A DNA stretch of 64,000 nt from Psococerastis gibbosa (lineage: Eukaryota > Arthropoda > Insecta > Psocodea > Psocidae), in the NCBI GenBank assembly GCA_963971405.1, contig OZ020487.1, positions 43,745,039 to 43,809,038 of the forward strand. The letters are read 5' to 3'. The stretch's first letter is position 1, and each line of letters opens with the position of its first letter. Shown piece after piece: positions 1 to 10,844 of the stretch. The notes beneath the pieces were generated by a model that saw only the letters and a program-made list of their open reading frames with translations, did not search any database and was not told the DNA's origin. Made by a program: the position numbers and the translations under genes.

Positions 1-204
1 TAAACAGCTGCAACGCGAATGCATCTGAATTGTAGTGTTCAGACATTGCATACTGTACACGGTGTCTTAGCCTGTTGATTAAGCCAAGAAGTGCGGAAAC
101 TTGTATTCTTCTTTAAAAACCTCTTAGCTCCTTTACCACAGGTGAGTGAGTACCCCGCTAGACATCAACTAAAGCTCTGCCACCTTCGCTTGAAAAGTAT
201 CGCA

Positions 205-718
205 TCGGTATGTACGTTGACTCGTATCTGTACTTGGTTAAGTCATGCTTTCGCCTGTTCATGGGTCAACGGAGAAGACATGGTCCGGTTTATAAAAGCG
301 CAACGCTTTAAATGGCTGGGACACGTCGTAATAATGTCAGACAACCGCATGCCGCACAAGATATACAAAGCAAGCATGACAGGAAGACGACTGGCGGGAC
401 GTCCTCGAAAACATTGGAAGGATGAGTTGGAAACTGACCTTCGCGAATTGGGAGTCTGAGATGACTGGAGGAGTCTAGGCCAAATCCCATCATAGTCTGT
501 AGAGCCAGAAGAAGAAGAGAAGATATTGCATTAATAGTAAGCTTGTCTCAACTTGTCCATTAGCGTTTATAGCCGTTGTAGGTTGACATCGAGGACGTAT
601 ACCAATAGCCAAAAGTGCATACGAAAACAATATAAATAATGTCCGAAAATCCATGAGGCTTGGCAATGGGGCACTATAATGAAGCCTGAGTCCATAAAAG
701 CCCTTCAGTACAAAAAAA
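205..718 (+). repeat. Interspersed repeat family C, split by a LINE end
   Basis: The two halves (about 205-265 and 535-718) match a family seen again near 3.5, 12.2, 19.9, 28.0, 46.6, 52.4 and 56.5 kb. Its hallmark is a segment reading CAGCTTGTCCATTA followed by GGTTGACATCGAGGACG. Between the halves lies a LINE coding end, so one element appears to have landed in the other. The family looks like a short retroposon with an A-rich or (ATT)n tail, but I see no clear tRNA promoter box. Confidence 0.6.
262..500 (+). mobile_element. LINE 3' coding end, RTE-like (fragment)
   Basis: An open frame carries the hallmark end of an RTE-like non-LTR reverse transcriptase: NGEDMVRFIKAQ, then KWLGHV, then GRPRKHWKDELETDLRELGV, followed by a stop. 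Only the last 65 or so codons are present; the endonuclease and reverse transcriptase domains are missing. A diverged relative lies on the minus strand at 19234-19605. Confidence 0.75.
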
Positions 719-936
719 AAAGTACACATAACATTATTACTCTTATCATAGCGATAAATAATGATAAACCCACTATGATAACACGTACAGTAGGCCTGCA
801 AAATGTGCAATGCGATAATACTGAGCGCCGACAAGCTTTTGCACTTAGCCGCGCATAAGATTAAGCCACTACTCTGTTAAAGCTTCCGATCGTCATGACT
901 CAACGCAAACATCTTCAATTTCTTTGGCATGAGGAG
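719..936. other. No recognisable feature
   Basis: AT-rich single-copy-looking sequence with a short A run and no convincing open frame or splice-flanked exon. Confidence 0.4.
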
Positions 937-1217
937 CAGTCGTTCCCAACCTGTGGTTCCCAACTGGTGATCCGCGAGACCCTGGGAAATGGTCCTCACG
1001 AATGCCCGCAGTGACTTAAGAGTAACAAGAAAATTAAGCCGAGAATACAACAACTTGTAAAAAACCCAAGTGCCCAAGTTTTACATTAACTTTGTCGTAC
1101 ATTAAAATAATACTGTATATAAATATAATATATATAATAATAGATGAAAGGGGTGGTCCGCAGCGATACGTTGTCGGCCTGAGTGGTCCCCAGACCGTCA
1201 CTGGTTGGGAACCACTG
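937..1217. mobile_element. hAT-type MITE
   Basis: The ends read CAGTCGTTCCCAACC and GGTTGGGAACCACTG, the imperfect terminal inverted repeats typical of non-autonomous hAT elements. The right part (from about 1147) matches a copy ending at 57768. The flanking 8-bp duplication is poorly preserved (4 of 8), so the copy is probably old. There is no transposase. Confidence 0.6.
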
Positions 1218-1452
1218 ACCCAGAGTGAGTGAGAAAGCCCAAATTCAGAGAAGGGAGGGAAACAACGGAATTGCAAAGCCCCCCCCCCCCTCTCATCGCT
1301 ACAAGGAAGGTTAGAGAATAGTAAATACTTGCGTTTTAGTGAGTTTAGTTATTCATTATTATCTTGCCACCAAAGTAATCACCAAAGTAAAATAAGTCTC
1401 TAAGTGGAAATGGAAAACCAATCGAGTCACCTATAGGGATAATAATTGCATT

Positions 1453-1715
1453 CCTACAAAGCCGGCCGCCTTACAAGTTGAATCCAGCGGACCAGAGCAG
1501 GTTCAAAGCTGCAGATAACTTGGTCGTGTGCACAGTGCCGGTAGGGAAACATGGTAGGACTTGTCCTGGTCTCCTCCGAACTAATCGTGTGACTTCACTG
1601 TGTTTCCCAAGTGGTTCGGAATCCACTACAATCAGGAGGTCCACTGTCCTATGGGCTCACACCGTGGCCTGGGACTGTGTCCAACCATACTACTGCATTC
1701 CTACAAAATACCTTG
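1453..1715 (+). repeat. Retroposon family D (possible 5S-derived head)
   Basis: One of seven copies in the window (see 10845, 22018, 31500, 45846, 47643 and 63600). Shared blocks include CAAGTTGAATCCAGCGGA, GTAGGGAAACATGG and CAAGTGGTTCGGAATCCACT. The open frame through it is shared only because the repeat is shared, so it is not taken as a gene. See the finding on a 5S rRNA-like head. Confidence 0.65.
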
Positions 1716-1739
1716 GTTTGCTAATTCAAAGAGGTGCAA

Positions 1740-1930
1740 CCCGGCTTAGCTTGTGGAAACAGCGCTTTTTATCGGTACTCGACTTGCAGCAACCTGCAAA
1801 CATTGTCCATCCAATATACTGCAGTGTTCGACGGCCTCAATGACCATGTACAAGATAGATAAGGCCAGTAACCTATCTGACTTGTCACACTTGCTGGTTT
1901 GATGGGATTTGGTAATTGCGTGAGGTCGTT
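1740..1930. other. Low-information stretch with a small shared repeat
   Basis: A segment near 1748 (GGCTTAGCTTGTGGAAAC) recurs near 39400. Nothing else is recognised. Confidence 0.35.
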
Positions 1931-2000
1931 ATTGAAAGAAAGAAAGAAAGAAAGAAAGAAAATGTTTATTCAATTAAACATCATAAAAATAAAACTCTAA
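1931..2000 (-). repeat. LINE-like 3' tail with (GAAA)n microsatellite
   Basis: Read on the minus strand, an AATAAA-type signal is followed by a TTTC-repeat tail. This is the layout of several CR1-like LINE 3' ends in this window (compare 18300 and 46796). Confidence 0.4.
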
Positions 2001-2096
2001 ATTCTATATCCCACAATTTAGTAATAACAAGTATGGATCATATACAGTAGGTATATCGTATATACTGTACGTATTGAAACATTGGGCTTCCCCATA

Positions 2097-2238
2097 GGCG
2101 CTTATTCCACCTACGTCAATAGTCAATAGTAAATGTGGTATTGACGTGGTAGCAGACATTTTTAGACTGTCTTTAATGTCGGCAACCACGTCAATACCAC
2201 ATTTAGTATAGACTATTGACGTAGGTGGAATAAGCGCC
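2097..2238. mobile_element. Foldback MITE, TAA-flanked (PIF/Harbinger-like)
   Basis: Nearly perfect inverted repeat with ends GGCGCTTATTCCACC and its complement, flanked by ATA and TAA. The arms contain GTGGTAGCAGACATT, a module also present in the elements at 5832 and 10511. A 3-bp TAA/TTA duplication suggests the PIF/Harbinger superfamily. No coding capacity. Confidence 0.75.
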
Positions 2239-2439
2239 TAATGGAACCATTTGGTTGAGCATTAGGGGAGTGACGTATTACAAACATGTGTAACAGGAGG
2301 ACTAATGAGCAGTACATTAGAATAACAATATTATATTACTATGCATAATATTAACGGTAGTACGTAGCATTTTCTAAAAAAAAAAAAAACAGAAGAAAAG
2401 AAAAAACAAAAATTTAATTATTTTAACATTTTATTTTTA
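2239..2439. other. No recognisable feature
   Basis: AT-rich sequence with an A run near 2380; no gene or repeat recognised. Confidence 0.4.
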
Positions 2440-3040
2440 TTTTCAAAGAACCGGTCCGAGTTTACTTGAACATGCTTTCCAATTTATCAACATTAGTATC
2501 AGATAGAGAAAATGAGTAATTTCATGGTAAATAATTTTCCTATGGTTAGATTTCCGATATCTCGGGGGGGGGGGGGGGTTCCCACCTGACGTCACTGGAG
2601 GTGAGATAAATTCTAGATATTTCAGACCAACACATTACAATTATTTTTTAGTCATTTTTCATGAAAATTTAGTTATTTTTATTTTTTTACCCCAAGAAGC
2701 AAACTATCAAGGGGCAAGCGACTCCTCGCATTTTTTCAACGTTAATAACGACTACAATACATGTGAATTTAAAAGAAATCGTTGGAGCCGTTTTGGATAA
2801 ATAACTTTTTTAGACTTTTTTTTTGAGTTTTCTGAAAATAAACCCCCCCCCCCCCAAATTGAGATAAAAATAAAATAAAAATGATCCCGAGGTATGATTT
2901 TTGTGAACCTACATGCCGAATTTCATCAAAATCGACCGAGTAGTTTGCCCGGAAATCAACGCACATACAGACAGACAGACATTTCGTAAAAACCACTTTT
3001 TTGGGTTCCTGGGACCTCAAAACCTGTAAATCCATTGAAA
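2440..3040 (+). repeat. AT-rich interspersed family E
   Basis: A 600-bp block that recurs inverted at about 25480-26100 and as pieces at 9215, 16650 and 23150. It contains a G run near 2564, a C run near 2843 and a segment reading ATCGACCGAGTAGTTTGCC followed by CAGACAGACAGACATTTCG. Similar motifs are widespread in arthropod repeats. The superfamily is unknown to me. Confidence 0.6.
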
Positions 3041-3544
3041 CTGGTGAAAGCCGTAGTGTAGTGGATTTACCCTAGTAGGCCTAGTTACTCTAGTTTGCAG
3101 CCGTACAGTAAAATAGGCACGAACAAACGATGTGCTACGCAATGGGGTGTTAATGGTCGGTACATCAAAAGGCTTTTAAATACTCCGCCCCAATTCATAA
3201 GTCAGACAGGCAATAAATTAAAATAAAAGCATAAGTTACGAACTAAACGACAGTAGCCACAGACCGTGAAAGTGAATAACCCCACATATGTCCGTTATGG
3301 TAATGAACCTTTCATTAACTAACAAAAAAATGTGATCAACAACCTCTTCAGATACTGTCACAACAATTTAGAGTTGTTCATTTGAAGGGGAGAAAGGCCT
3401 GATTCAATTATTTAAAATTTAAAAAAAAAAAAATCTTCTACGCGACCACGATGGGATGGCACTCAAAAACACTTATAAAAATCTAATAAACTCGTTACTT
3501 ATACAAGTTTTCGAATAAACCAAGTGTTCCAAGTGCCATCCTGG
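3041..3544. other. No recognisable feature
   Basis: No exon-like segment or repeat membership that I can support. Confidence 0.4.
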
Positions 3545-3790
3545 ACTTGTATCAGCACTTGGTTAAGTCATGCTTTCACCTGTTTAATTCAATGGTAAGC
3601 TTGCCTCAGCTTGTCCATTATCGCTTGTAGCCGGTGTAGGTTGACATCGACAACGCCGTACCAGTTTGCCATTGATCAAAAATTAATACGGAAACAATTT
3701 AAATAATGCCGGAAATCCATGGGGTCGTTGGCTTTGGACAACTAATGGACCACGATAAAAAGGTCTAGGTCCTACAGGACATTATTATCA
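3545..3790 (+). repeat. Interspersed repeat family C
   Basis: Near-complete copy including the 5' part (GGTTAAGTCATGCTTTCACC), the core CAGCTTGTCCATTATCGC and the 3' part ending in AAAGGTCT. Confidence 0.65.
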
Positions 3791-3802
3791 AGTACCATTA
3801 CA

Positions 3803-4024
3803 AGTCAGGACATGTAGCGTAGTGGTACGGACTCTGACTTTCACCCGAAAGGCTGTTGGTTCGAGTCCCACACTGGCTACATTTTCTGGCCATGCTTCGG
3901 AGGGCATGTAAAGCAGGCGGTCCCGGGCCTTCCTAGTTGAGTGTAAGAGAGGGCTTTATAGCCCTAACTCCGCTAGGTTGGCTTAGTAATAGAAACAATA
4001 AAAAGTCCTTATTTATTATTATTA
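3803..4024 (+). mobile_element. tRNA-derived SINE, family A (best copy)
   Basis: The head has RNA polymerase III boxes: an A box in TGTAGCGTAGTGGTA and a B box GGTTCGAGTCC. The body includes GGCCATGCTTCGGAGGGCATG and the 3' part GAGTGTAAGAGAGGGC followed by TAACTCCGCTAGG. It ends in an A/T-rich tail. Five more copies, all minus strand, lie at 19037, 20053, 48072, 58122 and 61066. The 3' part matches the 3' end of the LINE at 35086-35590. Confidence 0.85.
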
Positions 4025-4158
4025 TTTACCATCCCATCGTGGTCGGGTAGTACTTTTCTACACTTTCAGTATTTCTAATTTTTATTGTTATTATTATTTT
4101 TTTTTTCTGTTCAATTCCCCTAGCTGCGGATCTACTATGCTGTTTAATATTAACTTAA

Positions 4159-4543
4159 GCCTGAGTGTTCAAAATGTTTTGTGAACAAGAAATTATCGTA
4201 CTTTTTGGACGAAATTAATTAATTGCTCGTTCCACAGCCACAAAGATATAAAAGGGGACAGATGAAAAAATCTTAAAAAATACGAGCTTTCTGTGAAAGC
4301 TGTCTATTTCCCTTACAGATTTACAACTGTGCTACAAAATGGGTTTAAGGCTCTTTATCCAATGTTTTTAACGTAATAATATTTCAGTTCAGAAAATATA
4401 AACTTCCTGCGATAACTTGGATTTTTTATGAGTTTTTTATCTGTTCACTTTGTTATCTTTGTATCTGTGGAATGAGCAATAACTTATTTTCGTCCAAAAA
4501 TCAGCAAAATTTCTTGTTTACAAAACATTTTGAACACTTTGCC
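4159..4543. mobile_element. Foldback MITE flanked by TTAA
   Basis: Two arms of about 105 bp are inverted copies of each other (left 4159-4262, right about 4452-4543); shared text includes GTTCAAAATGTTTTG. TTAA stands directly at both ends, consistent with a 4-bp TTAA target duplication. No coding capacity is seen. Confidence 0.75.
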
Positions 4544-4569
4544 TTAATGTATGGGTTAATAATGTAAAC

Positions 4570-5031
4570 CAGGGTTTCCCAAACTATGGTCCACACACAT
4601 ATGTATATCAGGTGGTCTACAGACATATATCAGTAGCCTGATCGAGGCGTTTATAATACAGGGGTAAAATAAATACCCTAGGATTATAACTGTAAACAAA
4701 CAAATTTTGAATAGCACTTTCCATTATAAAATTATCTTGTTTACCAGGGGATTAAATAAATACCGGTATTATAATCGCCTCGATCAGGCTGCAGGTGGTC
4801 CACAGGCCAAAGGAAATTTGAACTAAAATACAGCAAGTCTTGGCACGAACTATAAAATCCGACCGGATACCAGTCCTAAGCATTCAATCAAATATTATCA
4901 TGTAATTTTGGGCTCAGACTACTTCATTTTAGTCCAAGAATTTAACGATTTTCCTGTCAGAGCCATGATGGTCCACGGAAAATCATAAAATAATCTAGTG
5001 AACCACGGACCAAAAAAGGTTGGGACCCCTG
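4570..5031. mobile_element. hAT-type MITE with 8-bp target duplication
   Basis: The ends are CAGGGTTTCCCAAAC and GGTTGGGACCCCTG. The flanks ATGTAAAC and TTGTAAAC match at 7 of 8 bases. Related to the copies at 42058 and 56230. A second inverted-repeat element is nested inside at 4635-4790. Confidence 0.85.
4635..4790. mobile_element. Small inverted-repeat MITE nested in the hAT MITE
   Basis: Termini AGCCTGATCGAGGCG and its exact complement bound a 156-bp palindromic segment absent from the related hAT MITEs, so it inserted later. The target duplication is unclear. Confidence 0.7.
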
Positions 5032-5831
5032 TTGTAAACAAAACAATTTTGAACATAAATTTCCATTTTAAAATATGGCCGGAAAAAAAATCACGAATGT
5101 CCCATCTCTATTATGTAGAACTCTAATTTCTCCTATGAGGGAAACTTTAGCTTGTTTTGAGCTCTGTAAGGTATGATATGGATAAATGACTATAGTATAA
5201 ACATGTCACGGCTGCCATGTTTGGAAACATCTTCACCATCTATCTATCGTCTTAATCTCTTTGATCAATTTCTTGTCAGTACATTTTCACATGTTGCTGC
5301 CAGTACAATCGATCATAGTCAGAGCCAGCTTCTATTCTAATGAAAGTCATTAATCATGCGATCGAAGGGGAATACCATCTATGAGAAAGCCAACGACGGG
5401 ACCAAGTCGATTTATGTAAGGTACAATAATAATACGTATACATATGTATGTGGAAGCAACACGACAGCTGACAGTCTCATAAAAGATATGGCGGTCTGTG
5501 TTAAGCATTGCGGGGCTGTACACCGTTATCAATATGGCGGCTATTGCATAAGATAAGTACGCAATTTCGCTGGGTGAAGGGCCTGCACAAGCTAAGTACA
5601 AAGTTTTGACCGGGTCCAAGTATCTGTTCTACTATGCTGCAATGTTTAAGACTTCGATATTTCTTACATTGGTACTTATCTCTGATAGCGCTGGCTTATG
5701 GTCTATAGCCAGCCATTGAAAAGACGTAGCAGGATTCAAAAAGTGTTTTTGGCGAGCTTGAATAACCCACCCATCTCGCCTATCTTTAACTCTAGGAAAA
5801 ACCGCATGAGTGTAAAAAATCAAATCAGTAA
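5032..5831. other. No confident gene
   Basis: A 66-codon plus-strand open frame at 5356-5556 has no splice context or recognisable domain. Text near 5090 (GTCCCATCTCT) and near 5700 recurs around 20400, 40620 and 50520-50700, so part of this is repeat. Confidence 0.35.
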
Positions 5832-6226
5832 GGCGGGGTTTCCACCAACCGGCTAGGGCTAAAAACAAATACGGTGACGTGGTAGCAGACATTCAAGACT
5901 TAGGCGGGGTTTCCACCGCCCTCGCATTGCAGAATGCAAATGACATTGACGGAACTGTTTGTTTTCCTCTATGCCATAGTTAAAATTGATCAATGATCGT
6001 AGAGTAAAATCACTAACAAACAAACTAAAATTAAAAAATGGCGTCATGGGATATGTTAAGTACAAACATTTTAATCGATTTCTATAAAAAGAAAAACAAA
6101 CATTTCCGTCAATGTCATTTGCATTCTGCAATGCGAGGTCGGTGGAAACCCCGCTTATGTCTTGAATGTCTGCTACCACGTCACCGTATTTGTTTTTAGC
6201 CCTAGCCGGTCGGTGGAAACCCCACC
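5832..6226. mobile_element. Long foldback MITE, TAA-flanked
   Basis: Arms of about 150 bp are inverted copies of each other; the ends are GGCGGGGTTTCCACC and its near-complement, flanked by TAA on both sides. Each arm carries a second internal GGCGGGGTTTCCACC next to GTGGTAGCAGACATTCAAGA, as if one element duplicated or inserted into its own arms. No coding capacity. Confidence 0.8.
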
Positions 6227-6229
6227 TAA

Positions 6230-7510
6230 GGAATTAGTATAAAGCGGCCAATATTTGCGATCTTAATAAGTGCATTCACAAAAAAACGGATTCAATTTGA
6301 AAATTCGAAAAGCCCTCGACATTATGAAGGGGGCGAGAATGGAAGGCTGGTTGATTTAAGGGGGCCGAGTAAAGCGAGGATGTATCTCGCGAGCGGAGAT
6401 AAATTCGGGTGGAGGTGGTCCAAGTTTTGGGTCGCCTACTCGTATAAATCTAGCCCGAGAGCTGTGTTCTAGAAATGAGAAATTGCCCCGTTTGCCCCTG
6501 TGTATAACCTCTAAATCACTTATACCATGGAAAATACTAGAACCCACTTCAGTGGGGAGTTAATAAGCCATTGAAATGATAAAATTTTCAAAAATTTTGG
6601 ACCCCTTTTCCGAATTAAATGAAAACATCAAGCAGGCGTTGCAATCGGTATGCTGAGCGGGGAAGCCCATTTGCGGGGGGGGGGGGGGAGAGAGTTTGGA
6701 GTCATAATAAAATACTGATGCAGTATGGATTAAATTATAACGTAAGTAAGTAAGTATAATATTTATCACAAATAGTTCCTAACTACAATTAAATATTATG
6801 CTCCCTACTAACTTATTTATATTTCCTATTTTATTGTTTGGATTTTACATAGCGGTTTTTATTTTTCTTCTCAAAATCCGATTCTATCTACAATAGTATC
6901 AAGCCATTTCATTTCGGGTGGGGGGGGGGGGTTTCAACCCCCATGAACCCCCCTTGGCTATGGCCTTGATAATGACGTAATAAATAAACTTACAACAGAA
7001 TTACTAAATTTGGGGGGTGGGGGAGCTACACTTTACGAGTACGACTAAAATGAAAAATAAAAACAGTATCATTCAAAAAGTATGGTCCTAAATCAATAAA
7101 TAAATAAAAAAACAAAGGACGAAACTTTCAGTGGAATAATTAAAGTCTTGTTTATTTTGACAAAGTTGAAAAAGGCGGTGGCTGTTGAAAACTGAGGGAA
7201 GTAATTTCTTTGGTTTCAACTTTTTTGGCTCCGTGGGGGGGGGGGGGGTGTTTTATCCAACTTTTCAAATTATGGAAAAACGCATTATATTCCCCGGTTA
7301 AGCATTGGCTGTAAAACCTCTCCAGTTTTTAATAATAGCGATTACCAAAACGGCTTTCCAATATTTTTTCTGTCAGTATTCAAATTTAATTCAATACCTA
7401 TTCTTTTCACGGTGAACACTGCTTCAATATTCCGTTAACTCTTAATTACTCTCATTATTTTGGATAATTTTATGAGCCATTTCTGTTAGTAGATAAGGCT
7501 AGTACCCATG
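6230..7510. other. Degenerate repeat debris with G/C tracts
   Basis: Contains G runs near 6676, 6921 and 7236 and MITE-like pieces with CCCATGAACCCCCC near 6940, which match 17738-17886. A GC-richer patch at 6300-6550 has broken open frames without a recognised domain. No gene supported. Confidence 0.4.
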
Positions 7511-7597
7511 GCCGTGCCCAGGGGGGTGGTCCATGAGCCCCCCGAAATAAATTTTTTGATGTAAACCTGTATTTTAAAACCTGGGCCCGGCCTTGCT
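7511..7597. mobile_element. Short MITE, GGCCGTGCCCAG-type ends
   Basis: Starts GGCCGTGCCCAGGGGGG and ends CTGGGCCCGGCC; resembles 33743-33883. Confidence 0.5.
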
Positions 7598-7679
7598 AGT
7601 ATCCGTACCTGGTTAAGTCAGACTAACACCAGCTAAAATGTGCCAATGACAAGCATGAATTATTTTAGAGAAATAAATG

Positions 7680-7760
7680 CAAAAATGTACGGAAACGGGA
7701 TTTGAACCCACCGTGCCGGGGTGGTGTTCTGACCACTGTACCAAAGCCGCCGAAGTCTCC
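7680..7760 (-). repeat. tRNA-like element (pseudo-tRNA or SINE head)
   Basis: On the minus strand there is an A-box-like TTTGGTACAGTGGTCAGAA and a B box GGTTCAAATCC in tRNA spacing. I could not fold a clean acceptor stem, so a functional tRNA is not claimed. Confidence 0.5.
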
Positions 7761-8295
7761 AAGTCTTCCCATAATTAGATGATCTAGTGACAAGTCTTTC
7801 TTTCACTAATTCCTCTGCCTCTAGAGCCTTGCTACAAAGTTAAATACTCTGCGCCTCTAATTTTTCTTGTATGATAACATACAATATTGAATTGACCATT
7901 ACCTCAGCTTTTTGGAGGCTGAGCAGCTGCAAAAGATACTGTTACGGTCACATAGGGCGTAACATACAAATAAAATCATAAGAATTGAAATATAGAGCGA
8001 AAAGTGAGCCTTAGAACGACCCTGGGTAGCAGGGTGAGTCATCAGCCATCCAGGGTCAATATACTTAGCTTATGGTATCATGTGTTTCTGTGTCTTTGTA
8101 CCCTGTTCTCATTTTTGTTAATATACTTTGATATATGATATGAGTCTTACAACAGTCAACACGCACAAACATTTTTGCGCTAGAACCACCCCAATTAGGA
8201 CAGGCTGCCACAGCCTTCCATCGATACAACTTCATAAGTGTAGTACAGTACAGTTCTCAGCCGCAACTATTGACAAAACCTCCAGAAGCTAATAT
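7761..8295. other. No recognisable gene
   Basis: A minus-strand 24-base segment near 7900-7925 is bounded by a fair acceptor and donor but is too short to support as an exon. Confidence 0.35.
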
Positions 8296-8420
8296 TGAAA
8301 TGAATGAATGCATGAATGAATCAATAATTTATTTTTCATCTTAAAAAAAAACAATATACTATACAATATAAAAGAGAACAGTTTTGCCCTATGGGCTAGG
8401 CCAGTTTAAGGGGGAAAAAT
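8296..8420 (-). mobile_element. LINE 3' tail (CR1-like) with (TTCA)n
   Basis: On the minus strand: GGCCTAGCCCATAGGGC, then an AATAAA signal and a (TTCA)n tail. The same 3' motif with (TTGA)n-type tails occurs at 16800-16906 and 54085-54182. Confidence 0.6.
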
Positions 8421-8444
8421 TTAATTTATACACGATTAACTGAT

Positions 8445-8895
8445 TTAAAGCAACTTAACTTTATTGGAAGGAAATATGTATGAGTCTACTATGGGTTCAT
8501 CATCCTTTTCCAGAATCAGCAATTCTACGCCCACTTTGTTGAATTCAGCACTTAATAAGGGCGGCGGTATGAACATTGTCTTTGAAATAACATCATCAGT
8601 AGCCACATTCGGCCGATTTGAGAATTCCAACAGCGCAAGACAAAGCGCCCATTAATTTGGAATTGCAGTGACAATGACTGTTGTCCAGCCCCCCCCCCCC
8701 CCCGTTCAACCCCATCGGCACTTCAAACACTTTGACGGCAGACATATTGGTTGCAGAGCTGTCATTTACAATAATACTCTCTTGACTTTCCTCAATTTTG
8801 AAATTTTGCAGTGTATTATTGGAGTTCGGAGATCGGAAAAAGACGGAACTATCAGCAATAAGGGATTCAGCATGCTAAATGTTTACAATTTTATA
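8445..8895 (-). pseudogene. Coding-like frames of unknown protein, interrupted
   Basis: Two minus-strand open stretches look protein-coding: an upstream Ser/Asn-rich one of about 60 codons (8895 to about 8705) and a downstream one (8630-8445) ending in SNKVKLL and stop. They are separated by a run of 15 G (minus strand) and a stop in the needed frame. The downstream part runs directly into a LINE-type 3' tail at 8296-8420. It could be a chimeric retrocopy, an unusual LINE segment or a decayed host exon. I do not recognise the protein. Confidence 0.3.
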
Positions 8896-9078
8896 ATCGA
8901 CAAATAATTAATAATCAACCCCTCACACTCTCATATAATCCACTGATTAGAAAATCATCAAATGATGCATTCAGCATGCAAAATGTTTACAATTTTAAAT
9001 TCTACAATAATCGACAAATAATTAATAATTAACCCCTCACACTCTCATATAATTCACTGATGAGAAAATCATCAAATA
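8868..9078. repeat. Tandem duplication, about 105-bp unit
   Basis: Two diverged copies (about 8868-8965 and 8970-9078), each with TTCAGCATGC, CAAATAATTAATAAT and ACCCCTCACACTCTCATA. Confidence 0.8.
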
Positions 9079-9214
9079 TTATAAAATAGACTGTTGCGCA
9101 AATTTGAGTTTTCTCAACTTTACGAAAGATTTTATATTGAAGAAACCTTTCCTATATTACGTATAAGTAGGAAATCTATAACAGCTCCACATGCGTAAAA
9201 TTAAATACATCACC

Positions 9215-9415
9215 CAATTTAATAAAAAGAACCGGTTACCGGTTCCAGTGAACCCGTACACGCTTTCTTATTTATCAATAAGCATAGGTACTGTAATATG
9301 GTAAATAATTATCCTAGGATTGAATTTCAGTAAATCCACTGAAAACCCGAAATCGAAAATTTCAACCTTCACAAAGGTTTTACGCATAAATAGGAAACCA
9401 AAATTCAAACTGTGT
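9215..9415 (+). repeat. Fragment of family E
   Basis: Shares the GAACCGGT-containing start and the block ending ACCTTCACAAAGG with the copies at 2440 and 23150. Confidence 0.45.
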
Positions 9416-10099
9416 GTGGTTGCGTGTTACGTTAAAATGGATTTCGCATGTACCCCCTAAAAAGACCGATGATAGGCATATAGCATCAGCCTAGCATGAC
9501 TAACTTCAATTTGTTTCTATCTCATTTCCTCATTTTCCCATGCCAGAACTTGCTCCACAATGACTTAACAAACAACAACGATCATTGAAGGACAATAAGT
9601 GTCGAAAGATCCCGCTGATGATGTCAAACCGGTAAAGTTAGCATGCAATACTGCTCTGCATTGGTCTTGGTCATGGCCTTTACGTAACAAAACTGTTTCA
9701 TATAAACATATGTTCATGTACATGTTCATATTACAAGGAAGTAGAAAATTTCGAGGAAACGTCTCAAAACGAGGTTTCCTCGATAACAAGAGTCAATTCC
9801 GATGATTCCTTTTCAAACTATGGGGCAGGATTGTAAGATCATTGAAGAGTTTTATGCCTCAGATGAGGAGAATAGTTGGTGGTCAAGGAATTTATAATAA
9901 TTTTTCTTCTACTTCTTCAGCCGGTACTCCCCTGCGGAATATATTTAAAAAAAAGGTAAACAACCTTGTATAATACAAAGAACCTGTGGGCCCCCAAGTT
10001 GATCAACTTGTCGGGGGCTCGCATAGTAAACGCTATAGATGATGCAACATATTTTCTATTTCACGTCTTTGTTAGCAAAAAACTTAGTTTTAACTAATA
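9416..10099. other. No confident gene
   Basis: A 68-codon plus frame at 9599-9805 has no recognisable domain or splice signals; the start (AGATCCCGCTGATGATG) resembles family G repeats. Nothing else stands out. Confidence 0.35.
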
Positions 10100-10502
10100 A
10101 TAATATATAATAATAAAGACTTTATTGAAAATAATAATAATGTAGATATAGCGAGATTAGGGCCTATGGCCCTCTCTTACACCTAATTGTACATATCAAC
10201 GATAGTTTAATTGAAACATAATTTTGTAAACTACATTTATACCGAATATCAGTCATACTTTCCATTCAAGACAACAGTCACACTAATTCAAATTCGCTAC
10301 CATCTACAAGTAAGTTCACTCACACATTTTCACGCAGCCTTGCCTTGATCAACCGGTGACAGTGGTTTGCTGACTAAGGAGAAACTTGTAATATTTGTTT
10401 TTAAATACGTTGAGCGAAGGAGAGGCACGAATTTCTGTGGGTATTGAGTTCCATAGTGTAGAGGAAGAGATGAGAAATGAAGAGAGTTCGGGAATGGGAG
10501 AG
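10100..10502 (-). mobile_element. CR1-like LINE, C-terminus and 3' UTR
   Basis: From 10502 down to about 10334 the minus strand encodes the classic end of a CR1-type ORF2: LWNSIPTEIRASPSLNVFK, then a stop after about 20 more residues. The following 3' UTR ends near an AATAAAG signal and contains GTGTAAGAGAGGGCC, shared with SINE family A. The element is heavily 5'-truncated. Confidence 0.75.
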
Positions 10503-10510
10503 ATGGGTTA

Positions 10511-10650
10511 GGAGGTTATTCCACCGACGTCAATAGTGATTGTAATGGTGGTATTGACGTGGTAGCAGACATTAAAGACAGTCTAAAAATGTCTGCTACC
10601 ACGTCAATATCACCAACACTATCACTATTGCCGTCGGTGGAATAACCGCC
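10511..10650. mobile_element. Foldback MITE, TTA/TAA-flanked
   Basis: Ends GGAGGTTATTCCACCGACG and complement, flanked by TTA and TAA; 140-bp near-perfect palindrome with GTGGTAGCAGACATT in each arm. Same group as 2097 and 5832. It lies just beyond the LINE end at 10502. Confidence 0.8.
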
Positions 10651-10844
10651 TAAGTAAGAGGTCGTCCCCAAGAGTAATTTATAGGATATTAACAAATGTA
10701 TATATAAAAATAAATTTAAGATTGAAGAGTTTAATTTTTATATTCATATTTATGGGTAATTATTTTAATAATGTTTTATTTAACTAGCTAGAGCATAACA
10801 TTGAAGCTGTGCACTGACCAGCTTAACTCCAAATATTTGTTTTC
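10651..10844. other. No recognisable feature
   Basis: AT-rich; nothing recognised. Confidence 0.4.

Noticed and set aside
1478-1843. 121-codon plus-strand frame with relatives at 22010 and 31500
   Set aside because: It coincides with retroposon family D; similar frames exist because the repeat is shared, and other copies do not keep the frame.
8868-9078. CRISPR-like or regularly spaced repeats
   Set aside because: Only a two-copy tandem duplication; no short direct repeats with unique spacers occur anywhere in this eukaryotic window.
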